From Streptomyces sp. Ag109_O5-1 (lineage in GTDB: Bacteria > Actinomycetota > Actinomycetes > Streptomycetales > Streptomycetaceae), in contig NZ_RKQF01000001.1 in NCBI RefSeq assembly GCF_003814875.1, positions 7,936,001 through 8,000,000 of the forward strand: a DNA stretch of 64,000 nucleotides. Reading direction: 5' to 3'. Below, in pieces: positions 8,650 to 18,200 of this stretch. How positions within the stretch are numbered: the stretch's first letter is position 1; each line of letters starts with the position of its first letter. The translations under genes and the position numbers were made by a program. The notes beneath the pieces were generated by a model that was given only the letters and a program-made list of their open reading frames with translations, was not told the DNA's origin and made no database searches.

Positions 8650-9639
8650 ATGGCCAAGAAGACTGCTGATGACGATCCGCTCGCCCCGGTGACGCTTGCC
8701 GTGGGCCAGGAGGACCTGCTGCTCGATCGGGCCGTGCAGCAGGTGGTGGCCGCTGCCCGCGCCGCCGACGCCGACACTGACGTACGGGACCTGAACCCCG
8801 AACAGTTGCAGCCCGGCACCCTTGCGGAGCTGACCAGCCCGTCGCTCTTCGCGGAGCGCAAGGTCGTGGTCGTACGCAATGCGCAGGATCTGTCCGCCGA
8901 CACGATCAAGGACGTGAAGGCGTATCTCGGGTCGCCCGCCGAGGAGATCACGCTCGTGCTGCTGCACGCCGGCGGGGTCAAGGGCAAGGGGCTGCTGGAC
9001 GCGGCCCGCAAGGCGGGGGCGCGGGAAGTCGCCTGCCCGAAGATGACCAAGCCTGCGGATCGGCTCGCGTTCGTCAGGAGCGAGTTCCGGGCGCTCGGGC
9101 GGTCCGCCACGCCGGAGGCCTGCCAGGCGCTCGTCGACGCCATCGGCAGCGATCTGCGGGAGCTGGCGTCGGCCGCGACCCAGCTCACCGCGGACATCGA
9201 GGGGACCATCGACGAGGCCGTCGTCGGGCGGTACTACACCGGGCGGGCCGAGGCGTCGAGCTTCACCGTCGCCGACCGGGCCGTGGAAGGGCGTACGGCG
9301 GAGGCGCTGGAGGCGTTGCGCTGGTCGCTGGCGACCGGCGTCGCGCCGGTGATGATCACGAGTGCGCTCGCGCAGGGCGTGCGGGCGATCGGGAAGCTGT
9401 CGGGGGCGCGGGGCGGGCGGCCGGCGGATCTGGCGCGGGAGCTGGGCATGCCGCCGTGGAAGATCGACCGGGTGCGGCAGCAGATGCGGGGGTGGACGCC
9501 GGACGGGGTCGCGGTGGCTTTGCGGGCCGTCGCCGAGGCGGATGCGGGGGTGAAGGGCGGTGGGGACGATCCCGAGTACGCCCTGGAGAAGGCCGTGGTG
9601 ACCATTGCGCGGGCGGCGCGGTCGCGAGGGCGGGCATAG
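8650..9639 (+). CDS. holA: DNA polymerase III subunit delta
   Basis: The delta subunit of the clamp-loader complex opens the beta sliding clamp during replication. The 329-residue product begins MAKKTADDDPLAPVTLAVGQEDLLLDRAV, the usual actinobacterial HolA start, and carries the AAA+-like N-terminal domain without a Walker A motif, ASLFAERKVVVVRNAQ-like strands (here SLFAERKVVVVRNAQDLS), and C-terminal helical regions FTVADRAVEGRTAEALEALR and GMPPWKIDRVRQQMRGW. The ATG at 8650 is preferred; an ATG at 8638 and a TTG at 8620 are possible. It converges on rpsT with a strong shared hairpin at 9823-9872 between them. Its place after comEC is conserved in many bacteria. Confidence 0.93.
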   Translation: MAKKTADDDPLAPVTLAVGQEDLLLDRAVQQVVAAARAADADTDVRDLNPEQLQPGTLAELTSPSLFAERKVVVVRNAQDLSADTIKDVKAYLGSPAEEITLVLLHAGGVKGKGLLDAARKAGAREVACPKMTKPADRLAFVRSEFRALGRSATPEACQALVDAIGSDLRELASAATQLTADIEGTIDEAVVGRYYTGRAEASSFTVADRAVEGRTAEALEALRWSLATGVAPVMITSALAQGVRAIGKLSGARGGRPADLARELGMPPWKIDRVRQQMRGWTPDGVAVALRAVAEADAGVKGGGDDPEYALEKAVVTIARAARSRGRA

Positions 9640-9999
9640 GGGCTGGGCCCCCTTCGACCCTCGTGGCCTGCTCCTGGGGGCTGCCGCCCCCCCAGACTCC
9701 CGCTTCGGCCTGGACGGCCTCGTCCTCGAACGCCGGACGGGCTGGTGGGGTGCCAACCGGGCTCCGGCCTCCGGCGGTGGACGGGCCTTCGGCATCGGGC
9801 AGCGAATGGGCTGTAGGAGTGCCGAAGGCCCCGGCGCCCGCCCTGGGGAAGGGCGAGGTGCCGGGGCCTTCGATTCATGCTCTGAGGAGCCACGCCCGCG
9901 TGGCGAACGCAGGCCGCGCGTGGCTCCGGGGTGCCGGTCGGGAGCGGATGAGAGAGGGCCCGCTCTGGGTCCTTCCGGCGGTCAGATCAGAGAAGGGGT
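9640..9999. other. intergenic region between convergent holA and rpsT
   Basis: It holds a copy-like stretch of a motif I recall as common between Streptomyces genes, CTCGTCCTCGAACGCCGG followed by ACGGGCTGG (about 9719-9745), and the strong hairpin annotated separately. The frames crossing it lack GC-rich third positions and recognisable protein, so no gene is called. Confidence 0.5.
9823..9872. terminator. bidirectional terminator hairpin between holA and rpsT
   Basis: CGAAGGCCCCGGC (9823-9835) pairs with GCCGGGGCCTTCG (9860-9872), extended inward by GCCCT/AGGGC around a short loop. The 13-bp perfect outer stem can stop transcription from both convergent genes. Confidence 0.75.
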
Positions 10000-10266
10000 T
10001 CAGCCCTGGAGGGACGCGACCTTGGAAGCGAGCGCCGACTTCTTGTTGGCGGCCTGGTTCTTGTGGATGACGCCCTTCGAGACGGCCTTGTCGAGCTGAC
10101 GCGCAGCAGCGCGCTGCAGCTCGGTGGCCTTCTGGACGTCACCCGCGGCAGCGGCCTCACGGGCCTTGCGGATCGCGGTCTTCAGGGAGGACTTGACGGC
10201 CTTGTTGCGCAGCCGAGCCTTCTCGTTGGTCTTGATCCGCTTGATCTGGGACTTGATGTTCGCCAC
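10000..10266 (-). CDS. rpsT: 30S ribosomal protein S20
   Basis: A primary 16S rRNA-binding protein of the small subunit. The 88-residue basic protein starts MANIKSQIKRIKTNEKARLR and contains the helical bundle typical of S20 (VKSSLKTAIRKAREAAAAGD ... KGVIHKNQAANKKSALASKV). The start is the GTG at 10266, with AAGG placed 7 bases upstream. A candidate promoter lies about 130 bases upstream on the same strand, leaving an untranslated leader long enough for autoregulation, which is known for S20 in other bacteria but not demonstrated here. It is divergent from lepA, a conserved arrangement. Confidence 0.97.
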   Translation of the reverse strand: MANIKSQIKRIKTNEKARLRNKAVKSSLKTAIRKAREAAAAGDVQKATELQRAAARQLDKAVSKGVIHKNQAANKKSALASKVASLQG

Positions 10267-10400
10267 GAATGAGCCTTTTCAGGTTCTGGTGCGGGGCCAG
10301 GAGTACTCCGTGCAATGAAGACATGGAGAGGTCCGGGTCCCGTGCCGGGTGTTTTCTGATGACGTGCCTCGTGCTGAGAGGGCATGAGACACAGCTGCCC

Positions 10401-10430
10401 AGAGTAGCAGCGGGGCGGCGGCCAGCCCAA
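10401..10430 (-). promoter_or_regulatory. candidate rpsT promoter
   Basis: On the reverse strand TTGGGC (10430-10425) and TACTCT (10406-10401) are separated by 18 bases, close to the streptomycete housekeeping pattern TTGACN - TANNNT. Transcription would start near 10394, giving a leader of about 130 bases. Read by eye only. Confidence 0.4.
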
Positions 10431-10576
10431 ACCGGCCTCGGCAGCCCCTCCGGGGGCAGGCGCTCCGGGCCTCCCGTAGTGGGCCAAAACACCCCCCGGT
10501 CCCTCTCCATGGGACCATGGAGACTACGTATAGATCCGACCCGAGGCATAAGGCGCCTCAAGAGACAGGACCCTGC

Positions 10577-12451
10577 GTGCCCGCGACCCCTAACAATGTG
10601 CCCGAGCCGAGCCGTACCGCCCCGGCTCTGATCCGCAATTTCTGCATCATCGCGCACATCGACCACGGCAAGTCCACGCTCGCCGACCGGATGCTCCAGC
10701 TGACCGGTGTGGTCGAGCAGCGGCAGATGCGTGCTCAGTACCTCGACCGGATGGACATCGAGCGCGAGCGCGGCATCACGATCAAGTCCCAGGCGGTGCG
10801 TCTGCCCTGGGCCCCCACCGAGGGCCCGGACCAGGGCAGCACGCACATCCTCAACATGATCGACACCCCGGGGCACGTCGACTTCACCTACGAGGTCTCG
10901 CGGTCGCTGGCGGCCTGCGAAGGGACCATCCTCCTCGTCGACGCCGCCCAGGGCATCGAGGCGCAGACCCTCGCCAACCTCTACCTGGCGATGGAGAACG
11001 ACCTCACGATCATCCCCGTGCTCAACAAGATCGACCTGCCGGCCGCGCAGCCGGAGAAGTTCGCCGCGGAACTGGCGAACCTGGTCGGCTGCGACCCGGA
11101 CGACGTGCTGCGGGTCTCCGCCAAGACCGGTGTCGGCGTCGACGCGCTGCTCAACAAGGTCGTCAAGGAGATCCCGGCGCCGGTCGGTGTCGCCGACGCG
11201 CCCGCCCGCGCCATGATCTTCGACTCGGTCTACGACTCCTACCGCGGTGTCGTGACATACGTCCGTGTCATCGACGGCCAGCTCAACAAGCGCGAACGCA
11301 TCAAGATGATGTCGACCGGCGCCACGCACGAGCTGCTGGAGATCGGGACCAACTCGCCGGAGATGCTGTCCGCGGACGGGCTGGGAGTCGGCGAGGTGGG
11401 CTACCTGATCACCGGTGTGAAGGACGTCCGGCAGTCCAAGGTCGGTGACACCGTCACCAGCCAGCAGAAGGGCGCGACCGAGGCGCTCGGCGGGTACAAG
11501 GACCCGAAGCCGATGGTCTTCTCCGGTCTGTATCCGCTGGACGGCTCCGACTATCCGGAGCTGCGCGAGGCCCTCGACAAGCTGCAGCTCAACGACGCCG
11601 CGCTCGTCTACGAGCCGGAGACCTCCGCCGCCCTCGGCTTCGGTTTCCGCGTCGGTTTCCTGGGGCTGCTGCACCTCGACGTGATCCGGGAGCGGCTGGA
11701 GCGCGAGTTCGGGCTCGACCTGATCGCGACCGCGCCCAACGTGGTCTACCGCGTGGTCATGGAGGACCGCAGCGAGCACATCGTCACCAACCCGAGCGAG
11801 TTCCCCGAGGGGAAGATCGGCGAGGTGTACGAGCCGGTCGTGCGGGCCACCATCCTGGCGCCGACCGAGTTCATCGGCTCGATCATGGAGCTGTGCCAGA
11901 CCCGGCGCGGCACGCTGCTGGGCATGGACTACCTGTCGGAGGACCGGGTCGAGATCCGGTACACGCTGCCGCTCGCGGAGATCGTCTTCGACTTCTTCGA
12001 CCAGCTGAAGTCGAAGACGCGCGGCTACGCGTCGCTGGACTACGAGCCCACCGGTGAGCAGACCTCCAGCCTGGTCAAGGTCGACATCCTGCTGCACGGC
12101 GACAAGGTGGACGCCTTCTCGGCGATCACCCACAAGGACGCCGCCTACGCCTACGGTGTGCGGCTTGTCGCCAAGCTGCGCGAGCTCATTCCCCGGCAGG
12201 CCTTCGAGGTGCCCATCCAGGCCGCCATCGGCTCCCGGGTCATCGCCCGTGAGACCATCCGCGCCATCCGAAAGGACGTCCTCGCCAAGTGCTACGGCGG
12301 TGACATCTCCCGTAAGCGCAAGCTCCTGGAGAAGCAGAAGGAAGGCAAGAAGCGGATGAAGATGGTGGGTTCCGTGGAGGTTCCGCAGGAAGCCTTCATC
12401 GCGGTCCTGAGCAGCGATGACAGCGCGGGATCGGCCAAGAGCAAGAAGTAA
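10577..12451 (+). CDS. lepA: elongation factor 4 (LepA), ribosomal back-translocase GTPase
   Basis: EF4/LepA is a translational GTPase that acts on stalled or mistranslocated ribosomes and helps small-subunit assembly. The 624-residue product begins VPATPNNVPEPSRT and has all GTPase motifs: AHIDHGKST (G1), GITIKSQ (G2 region), DTPGHVDF (G3), NKIDLP (G4) and VSAKTGVGVD (G5). It ends in the LepA-specific C-terminal domain with CYGGDISRKRKLLEKQKEGK. The GTG at 10577 is the start that fits the family; the frame is open to 10517, but that part is unlike LepA. A TATAGAT box at 10529-10535 may be its -10 element. Confidence 0.96.
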   Translation: MPATPNNVPEPSRTAPALIRNFCIIAHIDHGKSTLADRMLQLTGVVEQRQMRAQYLDRMDIERERGITIKSQAVRLPWAPTEGPDQGSTHILNMIDTPGHVDFTYEVSRSLAACEGTILLVDAAQGIEAQTLANLYLAMENDLTIIPVLNKIDLPAAQPEKFAAELANLVGCDPDDVLRVSAKTGVGVDALLNKVVKEIPAPVGVADAPARAMIFDSVYDSYRGVVTYVRVIDGQLNKRERIKMMSTGATHELLEIGTNSPEMLSADGLGVGEVGYLITGVKDVRQSKVGDTVTSQQKGATEALGGYKDPKPMVFSGLYPLDGSDYPELREALDKLQLNDAALVYEPETSAALGFGFRVGFLGLLHLDVIRERLEREFGLDLIATAPNVVYRVVMEDRSEHIVTNPSEFPEGKIGEVYEPVVRATILAPTEFIGSIMELCQTRRGTLLGMDYLSEDRVEIRYTLPLAEIVFDFFDQLKSKTRGYASLDYEPTGEQTSSLVKVDILLHGDKVDAFSAITHKDAAYAYGVRLVAKLRELIPRQAFEVPIQAAIGSRVIARETIRAIRKDVLAKCYGGDISRKRKLLEKQKEGKKRMKMVGSVEVPQEAFIAVLSSDDSAGSAKSKK

Positions 12452-12522
12452 CCACGGGTAACGGTCGGTCACGGCCGTAAATCGGGTGCAACGGGGGTCC
12501 GTCGTACGAAAGTGTGGCGGGC

Positions 12523-12540
12523 CCCTACGCGTGCGTAGGG
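12523..12540. terminator. short palindromic hairpin between lepA and the acyl-CoA synthetase gene
   Basis: CCCTACGC (12523-12530) and GCGTAGGG (12533-12540) form a near-perfect palindrome with a 2-base centre. It could be the lepA terminator without a T run, or an operator. Position favours the first. Confidence 0.4.
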
Positions 12541-12630
12541 TCGCTCTGCGTGGAACATGCGGGGAAACAGACAGGCCGATGCCCCTTACGCACAGGCCGG
12601 TCGCGGCTTACTCTGATCCCTGCTCGATAG

Positions 12631-12645
12631 TTACTCGCGAGTTAA
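12631..12645. promoter_or_regulatory. operator-like palindrome upstream of the acyl-CoA synthetase gene
   Basis: TTACTCGCGAGTTAA has a perfect 10-bp core ACTCGCGAGT (12633-12642) and lies 80 bases before the GTG start. Palindromes of this size and type are typical sites for TetR-family regulators of fatty-acid genes in actinomycetes. The regulator is not in the window. Confidence 0.4.
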
Positions 12646-12724
12646 ACAACTAGCGCGAACCCCACCGTGAGTGAACCCCAGCCGCACTGAGCCAGCCGCA
12701 CCGTCGCGGGCCCCGGAGGATGTC

Positions 12725-14599
12725 GTGAGCGACACACAGACACTGATCGAGAACCGACCGCCGTCCGTGGCGGCCCTCTTCCTGGATCGCGTGGCGGCCA
12801 CACCGGACGCCGAGGCCTACCGTTACCCGGTGCCCGCGGCCTCCGGTCAGGGCCCCGACGACTGGAAGTCGCTCAGCTGGGCGCAGGCCGCCGAGCGGGT
12901 CTATGCGATCGCGGCCGGTCTCATCGAACTCGGCATCCAGCCCGAGCAGCGTGTCGCCCTCGCCGCCTCCACCCGTGTCGAGTGGATCCTCGCCGACCTC
13001 GGCATCCTGTGTGCCGGCGCCGCCACCACGACGGTCTATCCGCAGACCAACGCCGAGGAATCGGCGTTCATCCTCTCCGACTCCGAGAGCCGGGTCCTGA
13101 TCGCGGAGGACGCGGCGCAGGTCGCCAAGGCCGTCGAGAAGCGCGCCGAGCTGCCCGAGCTCACCCAGGTCGTCGTCATCGACCCGGCAGGCGTGGAGAC
13201 CGGTGACTGGGTCATCACCCTGGCCGAACTGGAGCAGCGCGGCGCCAAGTACCTGGAGAAGCACCCCGAGCTGATCAAGGAACGGGTCGGCGCGATCACC
13301 AAGGACCAGCTCGCCACCCTCATCTACACCTCCGGCACCACGGGCCGCCCCAAGGGCGTGCGGCTGCCGCAGGACAACTGGTCGTACATGGCGAAGGCGA
13401 TCGCCGCGACCGGGCTGATCAGCAGCGAGGACGTGCAGTACCTGTGGCTGCCGCTCGCCCACGTCTTCGGCAAGGTGCTCACCTCCGGGCAGATCGAGGT
13501 CGGTCACGTCACCGCCGTCGACGGCCGCGTCGACAAGATCATCGAGAATCTGCCGGTCGTGCAGCCGACGTACATGGCCGCCGTGCCGCGCATCTTCGAG
13601 AAGGTCTACAACGGCGTCGCAGCGAAGGCCCGCGCGGGCGGCGGCGCCAAGTACAAGATCTTCCAGTGGGCGGCCGAGGTCGCCCGCGAGTACGCCAAGG
13701 TCACCCAGGACAACTTCCGGCGTACCGGTGCCGCGACCGTGCCGTTCGGGCTCGCCGCCAAGCACAAGGTCGCCGACGGGCTGGTCTACTCCAAGCTGCG
13801 GGAGGCCTTCGGCGGACGGCTGCGGGCCTGTGTCTCCGGCTCCGCCGCGCTGGCGCCCGAGATCGGCTACTTCTTCGCCGGCGCCGGTGTGCACATCCTG
13901 GAGGGTTACGGCCTCACGGAGTCCTCGGCCGCGTCCTTCGTGAACCCCGGCGAGGCCTACCGCACCGGCACGGTCGGCAAGCCGCTGCCCGGCTGCGAGG
14001 TTCGGATCGCCGATGACGGGGAGATCCTGCTCCGCGGCCCCGGCATCATGCAGGGTTACCACGGACTGCCCGAGAAGACGGCGGAGGTCCTGGAGGCCGA
14101 CGGCTGGTTCCACACCGGTGACATCGGCGAACTGTCCCCCGACGGTTATCTGCGGATCACCGACCGCAAGAAGGACCTCATCAAAACGTCCGGCGGCAAG
14201 TACATCGCGCCGGCCGAGGTCGAGGGACAGTTCAAGGCGGTCTGCCCGTACGTCTCCAACATCCTCGTGCACGGCGCCGACCGGAACTTCTGCACCGCCC
14301 TGATCGCCCTCGACGAGGTCGCGATCCTGGAATGGGCCAAGGAGAACGGCCTGGACGGCAAGTCCTATGCCGAGGTCGTGGCCGCGGCGGCGACCGTCGA
14401 GATGGTCGACGGCTACGTCAAGGAGCTCAACCAAGGGCTGCAGAAGTGGCAGACCATCAAGAAGTTCCGGCTGCTGCCCCGGGACCTCGATGTGGAGCAC
14501 GGGGAGATCACGCCGAGCCTGAAGCTGAAGAGGCCGGTGGTGGAGCGGGAGTACAAGCACCTCATCGATGAGATGTACGCGGGGACGCGCGAAGCGTAG
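12725..14599 (+). CDS. long-chain fatty acid-CoA ligase (AMP-binding)
   Basis: Activates fatty acids to acyl-CoA through an acyl-adenylate. The 624-residue product has the ANL motifs: the P-loop LIYTSGTTGRPKGVRL (about residue 200), the core YGLTESSAASF (about 395), HTGDIGELSPDGYLRITDRK (about 460) and the catalytic lysine region LIKTSGGKYIAPAEVE (about 480). It belongs to the ~600-residue long-chain group (FadD15-like). The GTG at 12725 is preferred since GGAGGA lies 5 bases upstream; an upstream GTG at 12671 would add 18 residues. A TetR-like palindrome at 12631-12645 precedes it. Substrate range cannot be read from the sequence. Confidence 0.92.
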   Translation: MSDTQTLIENRPPSVAALFLDRVAATPDAEAYRYPVPAASGQGPDDWKSLSWAQAAERVYAIAAGLIELGIQPEQRVALAASTRVEWILADLGILCAGAATTTVYPQTNAEESAFILSDSESRVLIAEDAAQVAKAVEKRAELPELTQVVVIDPAGVETGDWVITLAELEQRGAKYLEKHPELIKERVGAITKDQLATLIYTSGTTGRPKGVRLPQDNWSYMAKAIAATGLISSEDVQYLWLPLAHVFGKVLTSGQIEVGHVTAVDGRVDKIIENLPVVQPTYMAAVPRIFEKVYNGVAAKARAGGGAKYKIFQWAAEVAREYAKVTQDNFRRTGAATVPFGLAAKHKVADGLVYSKLREAFGGRLRACVSGSAALAPEIGYFFAGAGVHILEGYGLTESSAASFVNPGEAYRTGTVGKPLPGCEVRIADDGEILLRGPGIMQGYHGLPEKTAEVLEADGWFHTGDIGELSPDGYLRITDRKKDLIKTSGGKYIAPAEVEGQFKAVCPYVSNILVHGADRNFCTALIALDEVAILEWAKENGLDGKSYAEVVAAAATVEMVDGYVKELNQGLQKWQTIKKFRLLPRDLDVEHGEITPSLKLKRPVVEREYKHLIDEMYAGTREA

Positions 14600-14617
14600 G
14601 AGGCGTTGTCGGGTGCG

Positions 14618-14657
14618 GGTGCGTGGGGGGCTGTTCGTGCAGTTCCCCGCGCCCGTT
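14618..14657. repeat. copy of dispersed GC-rich hairpin repeat (reverse orientation)
   Basis: GTGGGGGGCTGTTCGTGCAG followed by TTCCCCGCGCCC is the reverse complement of the element seen at 32978 and 41620 (core GGGGCGCGGGGAACTGC). It lies between convergent genes and may end both transcripts. Confidence 0.6.
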
Positions 14658-15220
14658 CAGTAGGACCGTTCAGCTCTGCTCAACAGTCGACGTAGCTCCC
14701 TGGCTTCTTCTCGTAGCGTTGCTACGTCGACGGGTTCCTCGGACAAGTGGTCCTCCAGTACCGCCAACCGCTTGCTCAGCTCGCTGAAATCCGCCTGCTC
14801 CCGGGCCAGCAGCGTCTGCAGCTGCTGGTTCTTCCGGTGCAGTTCCAGGAAGACGTTGACCTTCGCCCGCAGCACCCACGGATCGAACGGCTTCGTCAGA
14901 TAGTCGGCCGCGCCCGTCGCGTAACCGCGGAACGCGTATCCCGCGTCCTCCTCCGCGCCCGTCAGGAAGATGATCGGGACGTCTTTCGTCTGGTCGAGGC
15001 GTTTGATGTTCGCGGCTGTCTCGAAGCCGTCCATGCCCGGCATGCGGATGTCGAGGAGGACCACGGCGAAGCGGCGGCGCAGCAGGGCCTTCATCGCCTC
15101 CTCGCCGGAACGCGCCCGTACTATCGGCTCGTTCAGCGATCCCAGGACGGCTTCGAGCGCGATCAGGTTGTCCTCCATGTCGTCGACCACGAGGATGCCG
15201 GCACGTTCGTCAGCGATCAT
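14657..15220 (-). CDS. stand-alone response regulator receiver protein
   Basis: A 187-residue receiver protein without a DNA-binding output domain. It contains ILVVDDMEDNLIALEAVLGS, the phosphoacceptor Asp in VVLLDIRMPGMDGFE (about residue 57), the Thr in IIFLTGAEE and the Lys in DYLTKPFDPWVL. Residues 125-187 form a charged coiled coil (LHRKNQQLQTLLAREQADF ... ELRRLLSRAERSY). It overlaps the 3' end of the hybrid kinase by ATGA, so the two are translationally coupled, and the kinase is its probable phosphodonor. With no output domain it probably acts by protein contact, perhaps on the divergent SpoIIE-type phosphatase (inference). Confidence 0.9.
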   Translation of the reverse strand: MIADERAGILVVDDMEDNLIALEAVLGSLNEPIVRARSGEEAMKALLRRRFAVVLLDIRMPGMDGFETAANIKRLDQTKDVPIIFLTGAEEDAGYAFRGYATGAADYLTKPFDPWVLRAKVNVFLELHRKNQQLQTLLAREQADFSELSKRLAVLEDHLSEEPVDVATLREEARELRRLLSRAERSY

Positions 15221-18200
15221 TGCTCCGTCCGTTCCTCGTCGGCCGTGCCGCCGTCGGCGGGGTTCTCGGGGTCCAGGAGTGCGCAGACGACGGTGAGCAG
15301 CCGGTCGACGTCCACCGGCTTGGGCACGTAGTCGTTGGCGCCGCGCGCGATGGACTTCTCCCGGTCGCCGGGCATCGCCTTCGCGGTGAGGGCGACGATC
15401 GGCAGGCCGGTCCAGCGGGGGGCGCGGCGGACGGCCGTGATGGTCTCGTAGCCGTCCATCTCCGGCATCATGATGTCCATCAGGACCAGTTCGACGTCCG
15501 GGTTGCGTTCGAGGGTCTCGATGCCCTCCCGGCCGTTCTCCGCGTACAGCACCGGCATGCCGACGCGGCCCAGGACGTGGGTGAGCGCGAAGACGTTGCG
15601 GATGTCGTCGTCGATGATCAGGACGCGGCGGCCGGGGAGGATCCGGCCCGGGCGGCCGGTCTGCCAGGCCTCCAGCCTGGCCGGCGTCGGCCAGGAGTCC
15701 TCGGGGGCGGGGGCGGTGGCCGGGGCGGGGCCGAGGGCCGGCAGGGCGTGGGCCTCCGAAGTCTGGCCCGCCGCCGTGTGGCCGGGGCTGACGACCGGGA
15801 CGTACAGCGTGAACGTCGAGCCCCTGCCGGGTTCGCTCTCGGCGACGATACGGCCGCCCAGCAGGCCCGCGATCTCCCGGCTGATGGACAGGCCGAGGCC
15901 GGTGCCGCCGTACTTGCGGTTCGTGGTGCCGTCGGCCTGCTGGAAGGCCTCGAAGATCACCGGGAGTTTCTCGGCGGCGATCCCGATGCCGGTGTCCGAC
16001 ACCTCGAAGGCGATCACCTCGTCGCTGTCACCGACATAGTGGTGCTCGGGGTCCTTGACCCGGGCCACCCGCAGTTCCACCCGCCCCTTGGCGGTGAACT
16101 TGGTCGCGTTGGAGAGCAGGTTGCGCAGGATCTGCTGGAGGCGTTGTTCGTCCGAGTACATCTCGCGCGGTACGTCCTCGCCGACGGTCACCTCGAAGGC
16201 CAGGCCCCGGTCCAGGGTGAGCGGGCGGAAGGTCGCGTGGACGTAGTCGAGGAGTTTGATCAGGGGCAGGCGTTTGGGGCGTACGTCCATCCGGCCGGCC
16301 TCGATCTTCGACAGGTCCAGGATGTCGTTGATGAGCTGGAGCAGGTCGGAGCCCGAGCGGTGGATCGTCGTCGCGAACTGGACCTCCTGGTCGGAGAGCC
16401 GGCCATCCGGGTTGTCGGACAGCAGACGGGCGAGGATCAGCAGGGAGTTCAGCGGGGTGCGCAGTTCGTGGGACATGTTCGCCAGGAACTCCGACTTGTA
16501 CTGCGAAGACGTCGCCAGCAGGGCCGCTTTCTCCTCCAGTTCCGCGTTCGAGTGCTGCAGTTCCGCCTGTTGTTTCTGGAGTTCGTCCGAACGTTCCTGG
16601 AGCTGCATCGCCAGCCGCTGCGACTCGCCGAGCAGGGACTCTGTACGGGAGTTGGCGATGATCGTGTTGATCGCGACGCCGATGGTGTTGACGAACTGGT
16701 CGAAGAACGCGAGGTGGACGTCCGAGAAGCGGGAGAAGGAGGCCAGCTCGATCACGCCGAGGAGTTTGTCCTCGAAGAGGATCGGGATGATGACGATCGT
16801 CGTCGGGGCCGCTTCACCCAGACCACTGTTGATCTTGATGTAGTCCGGTGGTGCCTCCTCGACGAGGATCCGCTTCTTCTCACGGGCCGCCTGGCGGACC
16901 AGGCCGTGCACCGGCAGGCCGCCGGTCTCGACGGTCGCGCCCTGGGCCGAGCCGTAACCGGCGATGAACGCCAGGCCCTTCGCCGGTACGGCGGTGGGCA
17001 CGGCGGGGCCGTCCTCGTCCGGGTCGGCCAGGAAGAACGCGCCGTACTGGGCGTTCACCAGCGGGGTCAGTTCGCGCAGGATGAGGTCGGCGACCTCCAT
17101 CAGGTCGCGGTGGCCCTGCATCAGCGCGGCCAGGCGGGCCAGGTTGGACTCCAGCCAGTCCTTCGCGCGGGTGGTCTCGCGAAGGTTGGCCACCATCAGG
17201 TTGATGTTGTCCTTCAGCTCGGCGACCTCGCCCTGCGTCTCGACGGTGATCGAGCGGGACATGTCGCCCTGTGCCACGGCGGAGGCGACCTCGGCGATCG
17301 CGCGGACCTGGGTGGTGAGGTTGAGCGCGAGTTCGTTCACGTTCGTCGTCAGGCGTTTCCAGGTGCCGTACACGCCCTCCACGCGTGCCTGGCCGCCCAG
17401 CCGGCCCTCGGAGCCGACCTCGCGGGCCACCCGGGTCACCTCGGACGAGAACGACGACAGCGTGTCGACCATGGTGTTGATGGTGGTCTTCAGTTCCAGG
17501 ATCTCGCCGCGCGCGTCCACGTCGATCTTCTTCGACAGGTCGCCCTGCGCCACGGCCGTCGCCACCTGGGCGATGTTCCGCACCTGAGAGGTGAGGTTGT
17601 CGGCCATGTAGTTGACGTTGTCGGTCAGGTCCCGCCAGACCCCGGAGACGCCGAGCACCTGGGCCCGGCCGCCCAGCCGGCCGTCGGTGCCGACCTCGCG
17701 GGCCACCCGGGTGACCTCGTCGGCGAAGGCCCGCAGCTGTTCCACCATCGTGTTGACGGTGTCTTTCAATTCCAGGATCTCGCCGCGAGCGTCGACGGTG
17801 ATTTTCTTGGAGAGATCGCCGTTGGCGACGGCCGTCGTCACCTGGGCGATGTTGCGGACCTGGGACGTCAGGTTCAACGCCATGAAGTTGACGTTGTCGG
17901 TGAGGTCTTTCCAGACGCCGGAGACGCCTCTGACCTGCGCCTGGCCGCCGAGGTTTCCTTCGGTGCCGACTTCGCGGGCGACGCGGGTGACTTCGTCGGC
18001 GAAGGCGGAGAGCTGGTCGACCATCGTGTTGATCGTCGATTTCAGTTCGAGAATCTCGCCCTTCGCCTCCACGGTGATCTTCTTGCCGAGATCGCCCTGG
18101 GCGACGGCCGTGGAGACAAGGGCGATGTTGCGGACCTGGGACGTCAGGTTGTCGGCCATGAAGTTGACGTTGTCGGTGAGGTCTTTCCAGACGCCGGAGA

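Noticed and set aside
9605..10099. Open frame across the holA-rpsT gap
   Set aside because: It spans the terminator hairpin and the antisense of rpsT, lacks coding bias and has no recognisable sequence.
12650..14560. 636-codon reverse frame opposite the acyl-CoA synthetase gene
   Set aside because: Shadow frame of a GC-rich gene with wrong third-position bias; the plus-strand product has all ANL motifs.
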